The position numbers and the translations under genes are program-made. Positions 44,160 through 53,376 of a DNA stretch of 64,000 bases are shown piece after piece. Source of the stretch: Frigoribacterium sp. CG_9.8. Lineage in GTDB: Bacteria > Actinomycetota > Actinomycetes > Actinomycetales > Microbacteriaceae. The notes under the pieces are model-generated. The model ran no database searches and was not told where the DNA came from. It saw only the letters and a program-made list of their open reading frames with translations. The stretch lies in the NCBI RefSeq assembly GCF_015751965.1, contig NZ_JADOVH010000003.1:283736-347735 (forward strand), given 5' to 3'. Position 1 is the stretch's first letter, and every line of letters begins with the position of its first letter.

Positions 44160-45299
44160 ATGTCGCGCATGATCGATCCGCCAGCGAATAAAACCCGTCT
44201 CCACCGCACAGCTGCCGCGAAGATCATCATTTTGATGGCGGGAGTCATGCTGCTGGCCCCCGCGATGGTCGTCGCTGGGGAGCTACCGGCATCGGCTGTG
44301 GATGATGGATCCGTTGGGATCAGCCCATCCAATGAGCCAAACTTCTTTCACCTCTCCGTTGAGCCCGGTGCTTCGCTGGTCGAGTCCGCCATCGTAAGCA
44401 ATCACACCGACTCGGCCATGCCTCTGCTGGTGTACGCGGTGGATGGCAGCATGTCGAAACAGGGAGCCTTCTTGTTGGCTGCCCAGGCGGATCCGCGTGA
44501 GCAGGTCGGAGGCTGGACCAGCGTTGGGCAGACGCAGATTACAGTACCGGCTAATTCGGAACTCAAAGTTCCCTTCGTCGTTACGGTGCCGCTAGGCACA
44601 CCCCCCGGAGACTACGTCGGCGGTCTCGTCATCCAGAGTGCACCGGTTGCGGGAACGGTGTCGCAGTCAGCCAACGGTACGGCGGTGCGAATGGACATCG
44701 TCAAGAGAAGCGGTGTACGCGTGTACCTCACCGTGGCTGGCACTGCCCTCACACAGCTTTCGCCCGGGGATCTCAGTTGGCAGCGGAGCGGTGACATGAT
44801 CTCCGTGTATCTACCGCTTCGCAACACGGGCAACGTCACGATGCACCCGACCGGCACCTTCACGTTGAAACGCCCATTGGGCTCGACCACCGAGGTGAGG
44901 TTTGAGGTGCCGGAGAGTATCTTGCCCGGCAAAAACTTCACTCTTGTGGCTCAATTTCGTGCCTCACCGGCCGTAGAAATCGGGGACGCCACAGTAGTTG
45001 TCAAATCCGAGGCTCCCACGATGACGATGACGACCACCGTCGTCTCGATCACCTGGTGGATAGTCGTCGGTGTGCTTGTGGTCTTACTGCTGCTTGCCGC
45101 AGCCGTCTGGCGCACCATAAGATTCGTGAAACAGGCCCGATCGGCGATAGCGGAGGTTCGTGGCACTCAGCTCATCTCTCAACCGCAGACCATTACCGGT
45201 GCAATCCCTGTCCGAATCGGCGGAGGAAGACACGCCGCCGCCGCGTGGGTCGGCGACGATAATTCCGCAAGGCAAACTGAAGAAAAACCCGGCCCGTGA
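44160..45299 (+). CDS. WxL-interacting (DUF916/DUF3324-type) membrane-anchored protein
   Basis: The 379-residue protein has an N-terminal signal segment (IIILMAGVMLLAPAMVVAGE) and a DUF916-like beta domain (FFHLSVEPGASLVESAIVSN, VPFVVTVPLGTPPGDYVGGL). A second beta domain (RSGVRVYLTVAG onward) follows, then one C-terminal membrane helix (WWIVVGVLVVLLLLAAAVW, about residues 298-316) and a basic cytosolic tail. In WxL loci this protein binds peptidoglycan and the WxL partners. The GTG of the next gene overlaps its stop, so it is coupled to the large protein. Confidence 0.82.
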   Translation: MSRMIDPPANKTRLHRTAAAKIIILMAGVMLLAPAMVVAGELPASAVDDGSVGISPSNEPNFFHLSVEPGASLVESAIVSNHTDSAMPLLVYAVDGSMSKQGAFLLAAQADPREQVGGWTSVGQTQITVPANSELKVPFVVTVPLGTPPGDYVGGLVIQSAPVAGTVSQSANGTAVRMDIVKRSGVRVYLTVAGTALTQLSPGDLSWQRSGDMISVYLPLRNTGNVTMHPTGTFTLKRPLGSTTEVRFEVPESILPGKNFTLVAQFRASPAVEIGDATVVVKSEAPTMTMTTTVVSITWWIVVGVLVVLLLLAAAVWRTIRFVKQARSAIAEVRGTQLISQPQTITGAIPVRIGGGRHAAAAWVGDDNSARQTEEKPGP

Positions 45300-47770
45300 C
45301 CATCCGGTCGCGGGTGAATGGTGCTGAACCACCGCCAGCCCGTCATGCAAGCGTCGCACTAACGTGCACCCTGAGCCGTGGCTCGGTGATCCGGCTTCTT
45401 TCGCTGGTCTTGAGCACCGCGATCGTCGTCAGCACGCTGACAATGCCCTCGCTCACTGCACGCGCCATCAGCTCGTCGACAGCGCCAGACCTCGGTGCAG
45501 CTCAGACCTATTCAGTGTTAGCTGGCACAACAGTGGGAAACACCGGAGCGTCGACAATCGGTGCTGACCTTGGCACCTATCCGGGTACGACGATCACCGG
45601 TTTTCCTCCGGGTATCGTGACCGGGAATCAGCATCTCGGAGATAATTCTGCAGCAGCGGCCCATTCCGCGCTGCAGACGGCATACGACTCGGCGGCCTCG
45701 CAGCCCTCCACCGCCCTGATCGACGGTGACATTGGTGGGCGTTCATTTGCGCCGGGGGTCTACCGCGCTGGCGCAGCCATCACCGTCAGCTCCAATATTG
45801 TTCTGGATGCCGCTGGAGACCCCGGCTCGTATTTCATCTTCCAGGTTGACGCGGCCATGAGCGTCGCCGTAAGTGTGCGCGTAAGCCTCAGGGGAGGGGC
45901 GCAATCTGCCCATGTTTTCTGGCAGGTAAACGGCGCCGTCTCAATGGGAGCTTCGGTTCACTTTGTTGGTTCGATACTGGGTAATGCCGCAATAACCCTC
46001 GGGGCGAATGCCTCCCTGGTGGGTAACGCGCTCACCCTCAACGGTGCAATCTCACTGAGCTCGAGCAGCATCGAGCCCCAATCTCCGATCGAATTGGGTA
46101 CAGCAGGCGATTTCTCCGCCCTTGCGGGATCGTCCCTCATCAACACGGGTCCCACCGTTCTCAGCGGCAATGTGGGGGTCAGCCCGGGCACCTCGCTCAG
46201 CGGCTTTCCCCCGGGAATCACGAGTGGATCCGCGCACAGTGGCGATTCGGTTGCTGCCACCGCCCAATCAGACCTTGCCAGCGCCTATATCGATGCCGGA
46301 GCCCGAGTCTCAACTGCCCCGATCAGCGGCGACTTATCGGGGCGCATCCTGCGCGCGGGTGTCTACACCTCCACCTCCGCTATTCAGCTCTCGACAGACC
46401 TCACACTCGACGGAGGTGGAAGCTCCCGCGGCATCTATATTTTCCAGATCAACGGAAGCTTGAATACGTCAGTGGGGAGCCGCATCCTTCTGATCAATGG
46501 TGCACAACCGTCCAATGTGTTTTGGAGGGTTTCCGGTCAGGTCATACTCGGCGGCGGATCTTACTTCCGTGGAACCATCATCGGGTCTACAGACATCCTG
46601 GTCGGCGCCAACACCAACCTCATCGGGCGCACCCTCTCACGCCAGGGAATCGTGAGCTTACGCACTTCACCACTGTCAACCGATGCACCGGTCGCGCTCG
46701 GACTCGCATCCACCTATTCCGTGCTCGGAGGTGCGTCGGTGATCAACAGTGGCGCATCCACGCTGCAGGGGGACATCGGTGTCTCTCCCGGCACCGCCCT
46801 GACCGGCTTCCCTCCGGGGTCGGTAGGTGGCTCGCAACACGCAGCCGACTATGACGCTGCTCGTGCGCAGGAAGACCTGTACACCGCCTACACAGACGCC
46901 GCCGGACGAACACCTACCGCGACCATTGCCGGTGACATTGGTGGTCGTACCCTAGTGCCCGGGGTCTACCTGTCGGGTGCTGCTCTGACGATCAGCACCT
47001 CTCTCGTGCTCGATGGTCTGAATAATCCCAACGCCATCTTCATATTCCAGGTTCGGGCCGCCCTCAGCACTGCGGCGTTGAGCTCAATCTCCCTTGTGAA
47101 TGGAGCTTTGGCAAGTAACGTCTTCTGGCAGGTGACTGGGGCCGCATCACTCGGCGCAAATTCGACATTCACCGGCACCATTCTTGGCTTGGCAGCCGTG
47201 AGTGTCGGAGCCCACGTCGACCTCCTCGGTCGAGTGCTGGCGATAAACGGCGCGGTGAGTCTCGATGCGGATGTCATCAACACCCCGCCGATGGGGGTCT
47301 GGTATCTCACTGCGACAATCCGTTCCGCGGATCTCAGCCCCGTGATCCTCGACGGGACTTCTACCCAGATCGCAACCCACCAGACCAGCGAATGGGTTGT
47401 CACTGACAACCGAGGCACGCAGGCTGGATGGACATTATCTGTCTCTGCCACGCCGCCAACCAGCCCGGCGGGTACGGTCGAAAAAAACACTCGCAGCCTG
47501 GCGGTCGGCAAATTATCAATCGACCCTGGACCTGTCGCCGCCCGGGATCGCCCCGGCTCGATTGCCGGAATCCACGCCAACAAAATTACTCCCTCAGGTG
47601 TACCGCAGGCTCTTGTCTGGTCTGACGGAACCCACACTGGGTCGTACACCTTCAACCCCACTTTTTATCTCTCCATCCCCCCAAACACGTTTCGCTCAAA
47701 TTTCTCCGGCACACCCGGTGCAAGCCCGTTGACCCCCTACGTCTCGATCGTCACCTACACGATCAACTAA
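45296..47770 (+). CDS. Three ice-binding-like (DUF3494) domains plus WxL-like C-terminus
   Basis: The 824-residue exported protein has a long signal region (ends near TARA) and three repeats of the DUF3494 ice-binding/adhesin fold at about residues 65-258, 262-455 and 464-660. Each runs ysvLaG...GdlGvsPGt-sltGFPPG, then GdigGRtl-PGVY, LDg, iFQi, NVFWqV and GtIlG. The last 160 residues contain AGWTLSVSA (W-x-L near 710) and end PYVSIVTYTIN, like the small WxL protein. DUF3494 domains of cold-adapted microbes bind ice; some are general adhesins. Three domains on a WxL anchor suggest a cell-wall-bound ice-binding adhesin (inference). Starts at GTG 45296. Confidence 0.85.
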   Translation: MTIRSRVNGAEPPPARHASVALTCTLSRGSVIRLLSLVLSTAIVVSTLTMPSLTARAISSSTAPDLGAAQTYSVLAGTTVGNTGASTIGADLGTYPGTTITGFPPGIVTGNQHLGDNSAAAAHSALQTAYDSAASQPSTALIDGDIGGRSFAPGVYRAGAAITVSSNIVLDAAGDPGSYFIFQVDAAMSVAVSVRVSLRGGAQSAHVFWQVNGAVSMGASVHFVGSILGNAAITLGANASLVGNALTLNGAISLSSSSIEPQSPIELGTAGDFSALAGSSLINTGPTVLSGNVGVSPGTSLSGFPPGITSGSAHSGDSVAATAQSDLASAYIDAGARVSTAPISGDLSGRILRAGVYTSTSAIQLSTDLTLDGGGSSRGIYIFQINGSLNTSVGSRILLINGAQPSNVFWRVSGQVILGGGSYFRGTIIGSTDILVGANTNLIGRTLSRQGIVSLRTSPLSTDAPVALGLASTYSVLGGASVINSGASTLQGDIGVSPGTALTGFPPGSVGGSQHAADYDAARAQEDLYTAYTDAAGRTPTATIAGDIGGRTLVPGVYLSGAALTISTSLVLDGLNNPNAIFIFQVRAALSTAALSSISLVNGALASNVFWQVTGAASLGANSTFTGTILGLAAVSVGAHVDLLGRVLAINGAVSLDADVINTPPMGVWYLTATIRSADLSPVILDGTSTQIATHQTSEWVVTDNRGTQAGWTLSVSATPPTSPAGTVEKNTRSLAVGKLSIDPGPVAARDRPGSIAGIHANKITPSGVPQALVWSDGTHTGSYTFNPTFYLSIPPNTFRSNFSGTPGASPLTPYVSIVTYTIN

Positions 47771-47799
47771 CGCGTGGATGTGCCATCCGATGGATATCG

Positions 47800-48747
47800 T
47801 CACGTCACCGCTGCACCGACAGCGCTGAGGTGATCGAAGCGCTGGAGCAGTAGCCCTTCGCGCAGCGCCCACGGGCAGATCTGCATCGATTCGATGCCGA
47901 GCCCGATCATCGCCTCCTCGGCAACCAGCGCCGCGGCGAGCAATTGTTCGGCACGAACGAGGGAGACACCGGGTAGTTGCACTCGGGCCGAGATCTTCAT
48001 GCGACTGAGCCTGGCTGTCAGCGGTGACAGCTCGATGAGTTTCAGTTCACGCGTGGCATAAAGACCGGCGGACTGCTGGGCTGCCCCGTTGATCCTCGCA
48101 AGGGAGCGGAACGATTTTGAGGTTGCCGCGACGATCGTGGGCACGGCACGCTGGAAGACCGACTCGAGCGGCCCGGCGAGCGTGTCGCGAATATGCTCCC
48201 GAGTGGCCTCGATGGCGCGGCGCTCTGGCGGATCCCCGTTCAGTCGGTCCCGAGTGAGTCGACCGGCACCCAAAGGCAGCGAGACCGCAAAATCCGGCTG
48301 TTCATTTGCTCCGATTGCCAATTCGAATGACCCACCGCCGATATCCAGGTTCAGGATGTTGCCAGCACCCCAGCCATACCACCGTCGAACGGCGAAGAAG
48401 GTCGCCGCCGCTTCTTCCGGTCCGCTCAATTCGGCGAGCCGGATGCCGGTCTCCACAAAGACTTGCTCCAAAACAGCTGGCCCATTGGATGACTCACGAA
48501 CAGCGGATGTTGCGAACGCGAGCACATCTTCGGCATGGTGTTCCGCCGCAAATAGGGCAGCCTCCGTGACGAAGGCGATCAACGCACGCTGTCCCGCCTC
48601 GGAGATCGCTCCGGTCTCATCGACAAAAGTGAGCAGTTGAAGCGGCAGCTTATGGGAGGCGAAGGGGATCGGACTCGCCCCGGGGTGCGCGTCGACCAGA
48701 AGAAGATGTACGGTATTGGAACCGATGTCTAAAACGCCTAACCGCAT
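47800..48747 (-). CDS. Ppx/GppA-family phosphatase (exopolyphosphatase type)
   Basis: The 315-residue protein begins MRLGVLDIGSNTVHLLLVDA, the ASKHA phosphate-1 motif of Ppx/GppA. It also has VLAFATSAVRESSNG, LNLDIGGGSFELAIG (phosphate-2) and SKSFRSLARI. It hydrolyses polyphosphate or pppGpp. Which of the two cannot be decided here. The ATG at 48747 places the first motif at the N-terminus. It converges with the surface operon, with 29 bp between them. Confidence 0.92.
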   Translation of the reverse strand: MRLGVLDIGSNTVHLLLVDAHPGASPIPFASHKLPLQLLTFVDETGAISEAGQRALIAFVTEAALFAAEHHAEDVLAFATSAVRESSNGPAVLEQVFVETGIRLAELSGPEEAAATFFAVRRWYGWGAGNILNLDIGGGSFELAIGANEQPDFAVSLPLGAGRLTRDRLNGDPPERRAIEATREHIRDTLAGPLESVFQRAVPTIVAATSKSFRSLARINGAAQQSAGLYATRELKLIELSPLTARLSRMKISARVQLPGVSLVRAEQLLAAALVAEEAMIGLGIESMQICPWALREGLLLQRFDHLSAVGAAVT

Positions 48748-48860
48748 GAGAGTGAACTTATCTCCTCGATGACGGTTCGCGATAATTACCGGGCACGAAC
48801 CCAACACATTCCTGCTGATTGACCAACTCCGCGACAGGGCTGCTCAGGGCGGGCGCAGCC

Positions 48861-49634
48861 CTAGAACGGGAATAGCAACCGATGCAGGAACTGCCTCGTG
48901 CGCTCCTGCGTCGGCGCGCTGAACATCTGCTGCGCGGTGCCCCGCTCCACAATCACGCCCCCGTCCACGAATGCAACTTCGTCGGCCACTTCTCGGGCGA
49001 ACTGCAGTTCGTGGGTGACGATCACCATCGTCCAGCCCTCCACTGCGAGCTCCTTCATCAGACCGAGCACATCCCCAATCAGCTCCGGATCCAGAGCGGA
49101 TGTCGGCTCGTCAAACAGCAGGAGCTGAGGCTTGAGAGCGAGCGCGCGCACGATTCCCACACGCTGCTGTTGCCCGCCCGAGAGCTCGAACGGATAGCTA
49201 TCCTTCTTTTCGCTCAGGCCCACCCGCTCCAGCAGTGCGAGCGCTTCCTCCAGCACCTCGGGGCGTGGCCGCTTCTGCACAATGACCGGACCCTCGACGA
49301 TGTTCTCCAGCACCGTCTTGTGCGGAAACAGGTTGTAGTGCTGAAACACCATCGCAGATCGGTCGCGCAACGCAGCGAGCACCTTCGGCGGGGGAGTGCT
49401 CGAGAAGTCGATCGCACGCGCGCCGGCAACCTCCACAGTTCCCCCGTCCGCGATCTCGAGCCCATTCAGGCAACGCAGCAGCGTAGTTTTGCCCGATCCC
49501 GACGGACCAATGAGCACGAGCACCTCGCCACGGCCAACCCGCAGTTCGATCGACTCGAGCACGCGTGTGGAACCGAAGCTCTTGCTCAGCCCGTGCACGT
49601 CGATCAGCGGGGGTGAGGCTTCAGTGGGCGACAT
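48861..49634 (-). CDS. Polar amino acid ABC transporter, ATPase
   Basis: The 257-residue ATPase has Walker A LIGPSGSGKTTLLRC, the Q-loop VFQHYNLFPHKTVLENI, signature ELSGGQQQRVGIVRAL and Walker B LLLFDEPTSALDPELIG, followed by VTHELQFAREVAD. The FQHYNLFPHKTVLEN text is typical of the GlnQ/HisP family, and the linked permease and binding protein place it in the polar amino-acid/cystine group. It is the last gene of a three-gene operon. Confidence 0.93.
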   Translation of the reverse strand: MSPTEASPPLIDVHGLSKSFGSTRVLESIELRVGRGEVLVLIGPSGSGKTTLLRCLNGLEIADGGTVEVAGARAIDFSSTPPPKVLAALRDRSAMVFQHYNLFPHKTVLENIVEGPVIVQKRPRPEVLEEALALLERVGLSEKKDSYPFELSGGQQQRVGIVRALALKPQLLLFDEPTSALDPELIGDVLGLMKELAVEGWTMVIVTHELQFAREVADEVAFVDGGVIVERGTAQQMFSAPTQERTRQFLHRLLFPF

Positions 49635-49636
49635 AA

Positions 49637-50305
49637 TCAGTGGGCAACATAGCGATCCAATCTTTTCTCAAGCACGCCCTGGATGGATGACAGCAGCAGG
49701 CAGATCATCCAATAGACGAAGGCCGCCTCGAGGTAGACCAGCAGAAAATCTCCGCTGAACGCGGCTATCTCCTGTGCCTGCCGGAAAAGCTCCGTCACCA
49801 GAATGAGGGAGGCGAGCGAGGTGTCTTTCACCAGGCTGATAAAGGTGTTCGACAGTGGAGGTACCGATACGCGGGCGGCCTGCGGCAGAATGATGCGGGT
49901 GAGCGCCCGCCGGCGGGACATACCGATCATGTACGCGGCCTCCCACTGGCCCTTCGGCACCGAGAGAATTGCAGCACGCACCACCTCAGCCGCGTAGCCA
50001 CCGACATTGATCGAGAATGCCAAAACGGCACTCGGCCACTTGTCGATCACCACACCGAGCGACGGCAATCCGTAGAAGATCACGAAAAGCTGTACGAGCA
50101 GCGGAGTTCCCCGCACGAGGGAGATGTAGACGCGCGCGATGCCCGAGACGACTCTGACCTTCGACAGCCGCATGAGCGCGAGTGCCACGGCAAGCACGAG
50201 CCCGATCGAAAACGAGGCTAGTGCCAGCGGTATCGTGCCAACGAGCGCCCCCTGCACAATCGGCCAGAAGGAGCTGCGCAGCAGATCCCAGGTGGACTGA
50301 TTCAT
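49637..50305 (-). CDS. Polar amino acid ABC transporter, permease
   Basis: The 222-residue protein has about five helices and the coupling EAA loop: GMSRRRALTRIILPQAARVS with the G-x3-I-L-P-Q core. The N-terminal VGTIPLALASFSIGLVLAVA and VSLVRGTPLLVQLFVIFYGL fit the HisM/GlnP family. It ends 2 bp before the ATPase gene. Specificity is set by the binding protein. Confidence 0.92.
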   Translation of the reverse strand: MNQSTWDLLRSSFWPIVQGALVGTIPLALASFSIGLVLAVALALMRLSKVRVVSGIARVYISLVRGTPLLVQLFVIFYGLPSLGVVIDKWPSAVLAFSINVGGYAAEVVRAAILSVPKGQWEAAYMIGMSRRRALTRIILPQAARVSVPPLSNTFISLVKDTSLASLILVTELFRQAQEIAAFSGDFLLVYLEAAFVYWMICLLLSSIQGVLEKRLDRYVAH

Positions 50306-50337
50306 TGTTCGTTAGGACTCCTGTTGCGTGGCCTGTG

Positions 50338-51156
50338 CTACTTGCTGACGTCGGCTCCGAAGTACCTGGTGGAGATTTTCGTCAGCGTTCCATCCGCACG
50401 CAGCTCATCGAGGGCCGTGTTGACGGCTGTAACAAGTGTTCCGCTGCCCGTGGCGAAGGCGAACGCGTTCTTCGTCGAGTCGGTGGTTTCTGCGGCGACT
50501 TTGAGACCGGATGCGTCACCCTGCTTCATGAAGTCGAGCCAGGTCAGCTTGTCGTTCAGCGTCGCAGCTACCCGGCCCTGCTTCACGAGGGCTACCGACT
50601 GTGCCCATCCCTCGACGGCCTCGACCTTCGCGCCGTTCTCTTTGGCCCGCGCGTACCAGTTACTGGTGAGAGACTGCGCGACGGAAACCCCATCCAGATC
50701 GGCGAATGAGGTGATGGTGCCGTCATTCGACTTGACCACGATCACCCCGGTCGAGACCGTGTATGGCTCAGAAAATTCGTAAATAGCTTGACGCTTCGGG
50801 GTGATCGAAACCTGGTTTGCGATCACGTCGAAGCGGCGTGCCTCGAGTCCGGCGAAGAGCGCGTCCCACTGGGCCTCCTGGAATTTGGCTTTCACTCCGA
50901 GCTGCTTAGCTACGGCCTGCGCAACTTCCACGTCATAGCCGATGAGGGGGCCTGACCCACCATCGTGATAGGTGAACGGGCGGTAGGTTCCCTCTGTGCC
51001 GATCACGAGAACCCCTGCCTTCTGCACTGCCGCAAGCGTGTCAGTTGCGACGGCCCCATCGGCCGGAACAGCCGCCCCTGCCGAACATCCGGTGAGCGTG
51101 AGGGCTGCTGCGGCGACGATGGCGACGATGGCGACAGTGAGAGTTTTGGTCTTCAT
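50338..51156 (-). CDS. Polar amino acid ABC transporter, binding lipoprotein
   Basis: The 272-residue product starts at ATG 51156 with a lipoprotein signal (AAALTLTGCSAG, lipidated Cys at residue 24). It then has the family-3 solute-binding features: GTEGTYRPFTYHDGGSGPLI, GYDVEVAQAVAKQLG and QWDALFAGLEARRFDVIANQ. That pattern (T-Y-P-P-F-like, D-V-A-A) is seen in cystine and glutamine receptors. Given nearby methionine genes, cystine is a fair guess, not proven. Confidence 0.9.
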   Translation of the reverse strand: MKTKTLTVAIVAIVAAAALTLTGCSAGAAVPADGAVATDTLAAVQKAGVLVIGTEGTYRPFTYHDGGSGPLIGYDVEVAQAVAKQLGVKAKFQEAQWDALFAGLEARRFDVIANQVSITPKRQAIYEFSEPYTVSTGVIVVKSNDGTITSFADLDGVSVAQSLTSNWYARAKENGAKVEAVEGWAQSVALVKQGRVAATLNDKLTWLDFMKQGDASGLKVAAETTDSTKNAFAFATGSGTLVTAVNTALDELRADGTLTKISTRYFGADVSK

Positions 51157-51280
51157 GGTGTTCCTGATCCGCGAGGCCGTAATCGACCACCTCGACGTTA
51201 TGAGCCGCGGGACGATGTGGCCCGGGCGTTCCACACGGTAACAACGGCGCGGCACCCCTACACATTCCTGTTACGGCCCA

Positions 51281-51320
51281 TGACCCTGCCTGAGCCTGCC
51301 TGACCCTGCCTGAGCCTGCA
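51281..51320. repeat. 20-bp tandem duplication
   Basis: Two copies of tgaccctgcctgagcctgcc (the second ends in a) follow each other between the binding-protein gene start and the acetyl-CoA synthetase stop. Each unit is itself a near-duplicate of a 10-bp sequence. Confidence 0.92.
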
Positions 51321-51322
51321 CG

Positions 51323-53362
51323 TCAGCCGTGGTGAGCGTTACTCGCGCTGCCCTGGTCAGCCGACGCCATGATCGCGGCGATCAGACCGGGAACCGCGTC
51401 ATCCTGCAGCGCCGTCGTGTCTCCGAGTGGACGTCCGCTGGCAATGTCGACGAGCAAACGGCGCATGATCTTGCCCGAGCGGGTCTTTGGCAGCTCTGGC
51501 ACCATCAGGATGTCGCGCGGCCTGGCGATCGCACCGATGACGCGAACCACGTGGGTGCGCAGTTCCTCGGCGAACTCGATTCCCGACGTCAACTGGGCTT
51601 CATTGGCTGGGATCACGAAGGCCGCAATCGCCTGTCCGGTTATCGGGTCCGAAACTCCGACCGCTGCTGCCTCGCCGACTGCCGGATGCTCCAGCAGCGC
51701 GGATTCGATTTCGATCGTCGATAACCGGTGGCCCGACACGTTGATCACGTCATCCACCCGACCGAGCAGCCAAATGTCGCCGTCGTTGTCATATTTGGCG
51801 CCGTCGCCGGAGAAGTAGAAACCCTGCTTCGCAAACCGCGCCCAATACGAGTCACGGTAGCGATCGGGATTGCCCCAGACCGTGCGAGCCATCCCCGGAT
51901 AGGTGCCGTCGATAACGAGGTAGCCACCGGATCCGCGCGGTACCTCGACTCCGTGATCGTCGACCACGAGCGTGCGCATGCCGGGCAGAGCGCGCAGGGC
52001 AGACCCAGGCTTGAGCGTGGACACACCCGGCAGCGGCGCCATCACTGCCGCTCCGGTTTCCGATTGCCACCAGGTATCGACGATTGGTGCGCGCGAGCCG
52101 CCGATATTCTCGTGGAACCACACCCAGGCTTCCGGGTTGATGGCTTCGCCGACCGAGCCGAGCAGGCGGATGCTGCCCAGGTCGTACTCCGACGGCACAC
52201 GGCTCGGAAACCAGGTCATGAAAGTGCGAACCAGGGTGGGAGCGGTGTAATAGGTGGTCACGCCATAGCGCTGAATAATCTCGAAGTGCCGTCCCCGATG
52301 TGGCGTATTGGGGGTGCCCTCGTACAGCACCGAGGTCACGCCGTTCGAGAGCGGACCGTAGAGCACGTAACTGTGCGCGGTGACCCAGGCGAGGTCGGCC
52401 GTGCACCAGTACACGTCCGTGTCCTTCGCGTCGAAAACGGCCCAGTGCGTCCAGGAGGCGTGCACTAAGTAGCCGCCGCTCGTGTGCACGAGCCCCTTCG
52501 GCGTGCCAGTGGTGCCCGAGGTGTACATGATGAACAGCGGCGTTTCGGCGTCGAAGAATTGCGGCTGGTGAACATCCGCCGCGGCATCCACCGTGTCATG
52601 CCACCACACATCTCGGCCGGGTGTCCAGGGGATGTCAGGGGTCTCGTCTCCGGTGCGACGCACGACGAGCACGTGCTCGATGCTGTCCACGCCAACGACC
52701 GCGGCATCGGCGGTCGCCTTGACCGGCACCGCGGCACCGCGACGGTATTGGCCGTCGCTGGTCACCAGCAGCTTCGCCCCGGTGTCCTCGATGCGGAGGC
52801 GCAGTGCCTCAGCCGAGAAGCCGCCGAAGACGAGGGAATGGATCGCCCCGATGCGGGCGATTGCGAGCGTGACGACGACCGTCTCGACGATCACGGGGAG
52901 GTAGACGACCACGCGATCACCCTGACCTACTCCGAGTGCGGTCAGGGCGTTGGCCGCCCTCGAGACCTCGCGCAGAAGATCCGAGTAGCTGAGCGACCGC
53001 CGGTCACCCGGTTCGCCCTCGAAATGGAAGGCGATCTTGTCTCCGTTGCCGGCGGCGACATGCCGGTCAACGCAGTTGACTGCCACATTGAGAGTGCCTC
53101 CGGCAAACCACTGGGCCCGCGGGATCGACCACTCGCCGGTCTCGGTCGGGAGGGTGGGCTCCCAGCGGTGATCGGTGTGCCACGGCTCTTGCCAGTCGAG
53201 CCGGGCAGCCTGCTCCGCCCAGAATGCGACCGGGTCAGCCGCAGCGCGATCCCACCAACTGCCGTCGACATTGGCTCGGGTGGAAAACTCCTGGGGTGGG
53301 GGATAGCGCCGGGTTTCGTTCAGCAGATTGCGGATGGTCTGATGATCGTCGGATGTGGGCAC
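51323..53362 (-). CDS. acs: Acetyl-CoA synthetase-type AMP-forming ligase
   Basis: The 679-residue enzyme has the ANL core: IMYTSGTTGTPKGLVHTSGG (P-loop), WWQSETGAAVM (A5), YFSGDGAKYDNDGDIWLLGR (A7, Asp), VDDVINVSGHRLSTIEIE (hinge) and PELPKTRSGKIMRRLL with the catalytic Lys. The sequence follows acetyl-CoA synthetase over its whole length, including the N-terminal SWWDRAAADPVAFWAEQA. Propionate is a possible alternative substrate. The 15-bp gap to the monooxygenase gene upstream suggests cotranscription. Confidence 0.9.
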   Translation of the reverse strand: MPTSDDHQTIRNLLNETRRYPPPQEFSTRANVDGSWWDRAAADPVAFWAEQAARLDWQEPWHTDHRWEPTLPTETGEWSIPRAQWFAGGTLNVAVNCVDRHVAAGNGDKIAFHFEGEPGDRRSLSYSDLLREVSRAANALTALGVGQGDRVVVYLPVIVETVVVTLAIARIGAIHSLVFGGFSAEALRLRIEDTGAKLLVTSDGQYRRGAAVPVKATADAAVVGVDSIEHVLVVRRTGDETPDIPWTPGRDVWWHDTVDAAADVHQPQFFDAETPLFIMYTSGTTGTPKGLVHTSGGYLVHASWTHWAVFDAKDTDVYWCTADLAWVTAHSYVLYGPLSNGVTSVLYEGTPNTPHRGRHFEIIQRYGVTTYYTAPTLVRTFMTWFPSRVPSEYDLGSIRLLGSVGEAINPEAWVWFHENIGGSRAPIVDTWWQSETGAAVMAPLPGVSTLKPGSALRALPGMRTLVVDDHGVEVPRGSGGYLVIDGTYPGMARTVWGNPDRYRDSYWARFAKQGFYFSGDGAKYDNDGDIWLLGRVDDVINVSGHRLSTIEIESALLEHPAVGEAAAVGVSDPITGQAIAAFVIPANEAQLTSGIEFAEELRTHVVRVIGAIARPRDILMVPELPKTRSGKIMRRLLVDIASGRPLGDTTALQDDAVPGLIAAIMASADQGSASNAHHG

Positions 53363-53376
53363 CTTACGCCGTCTCG

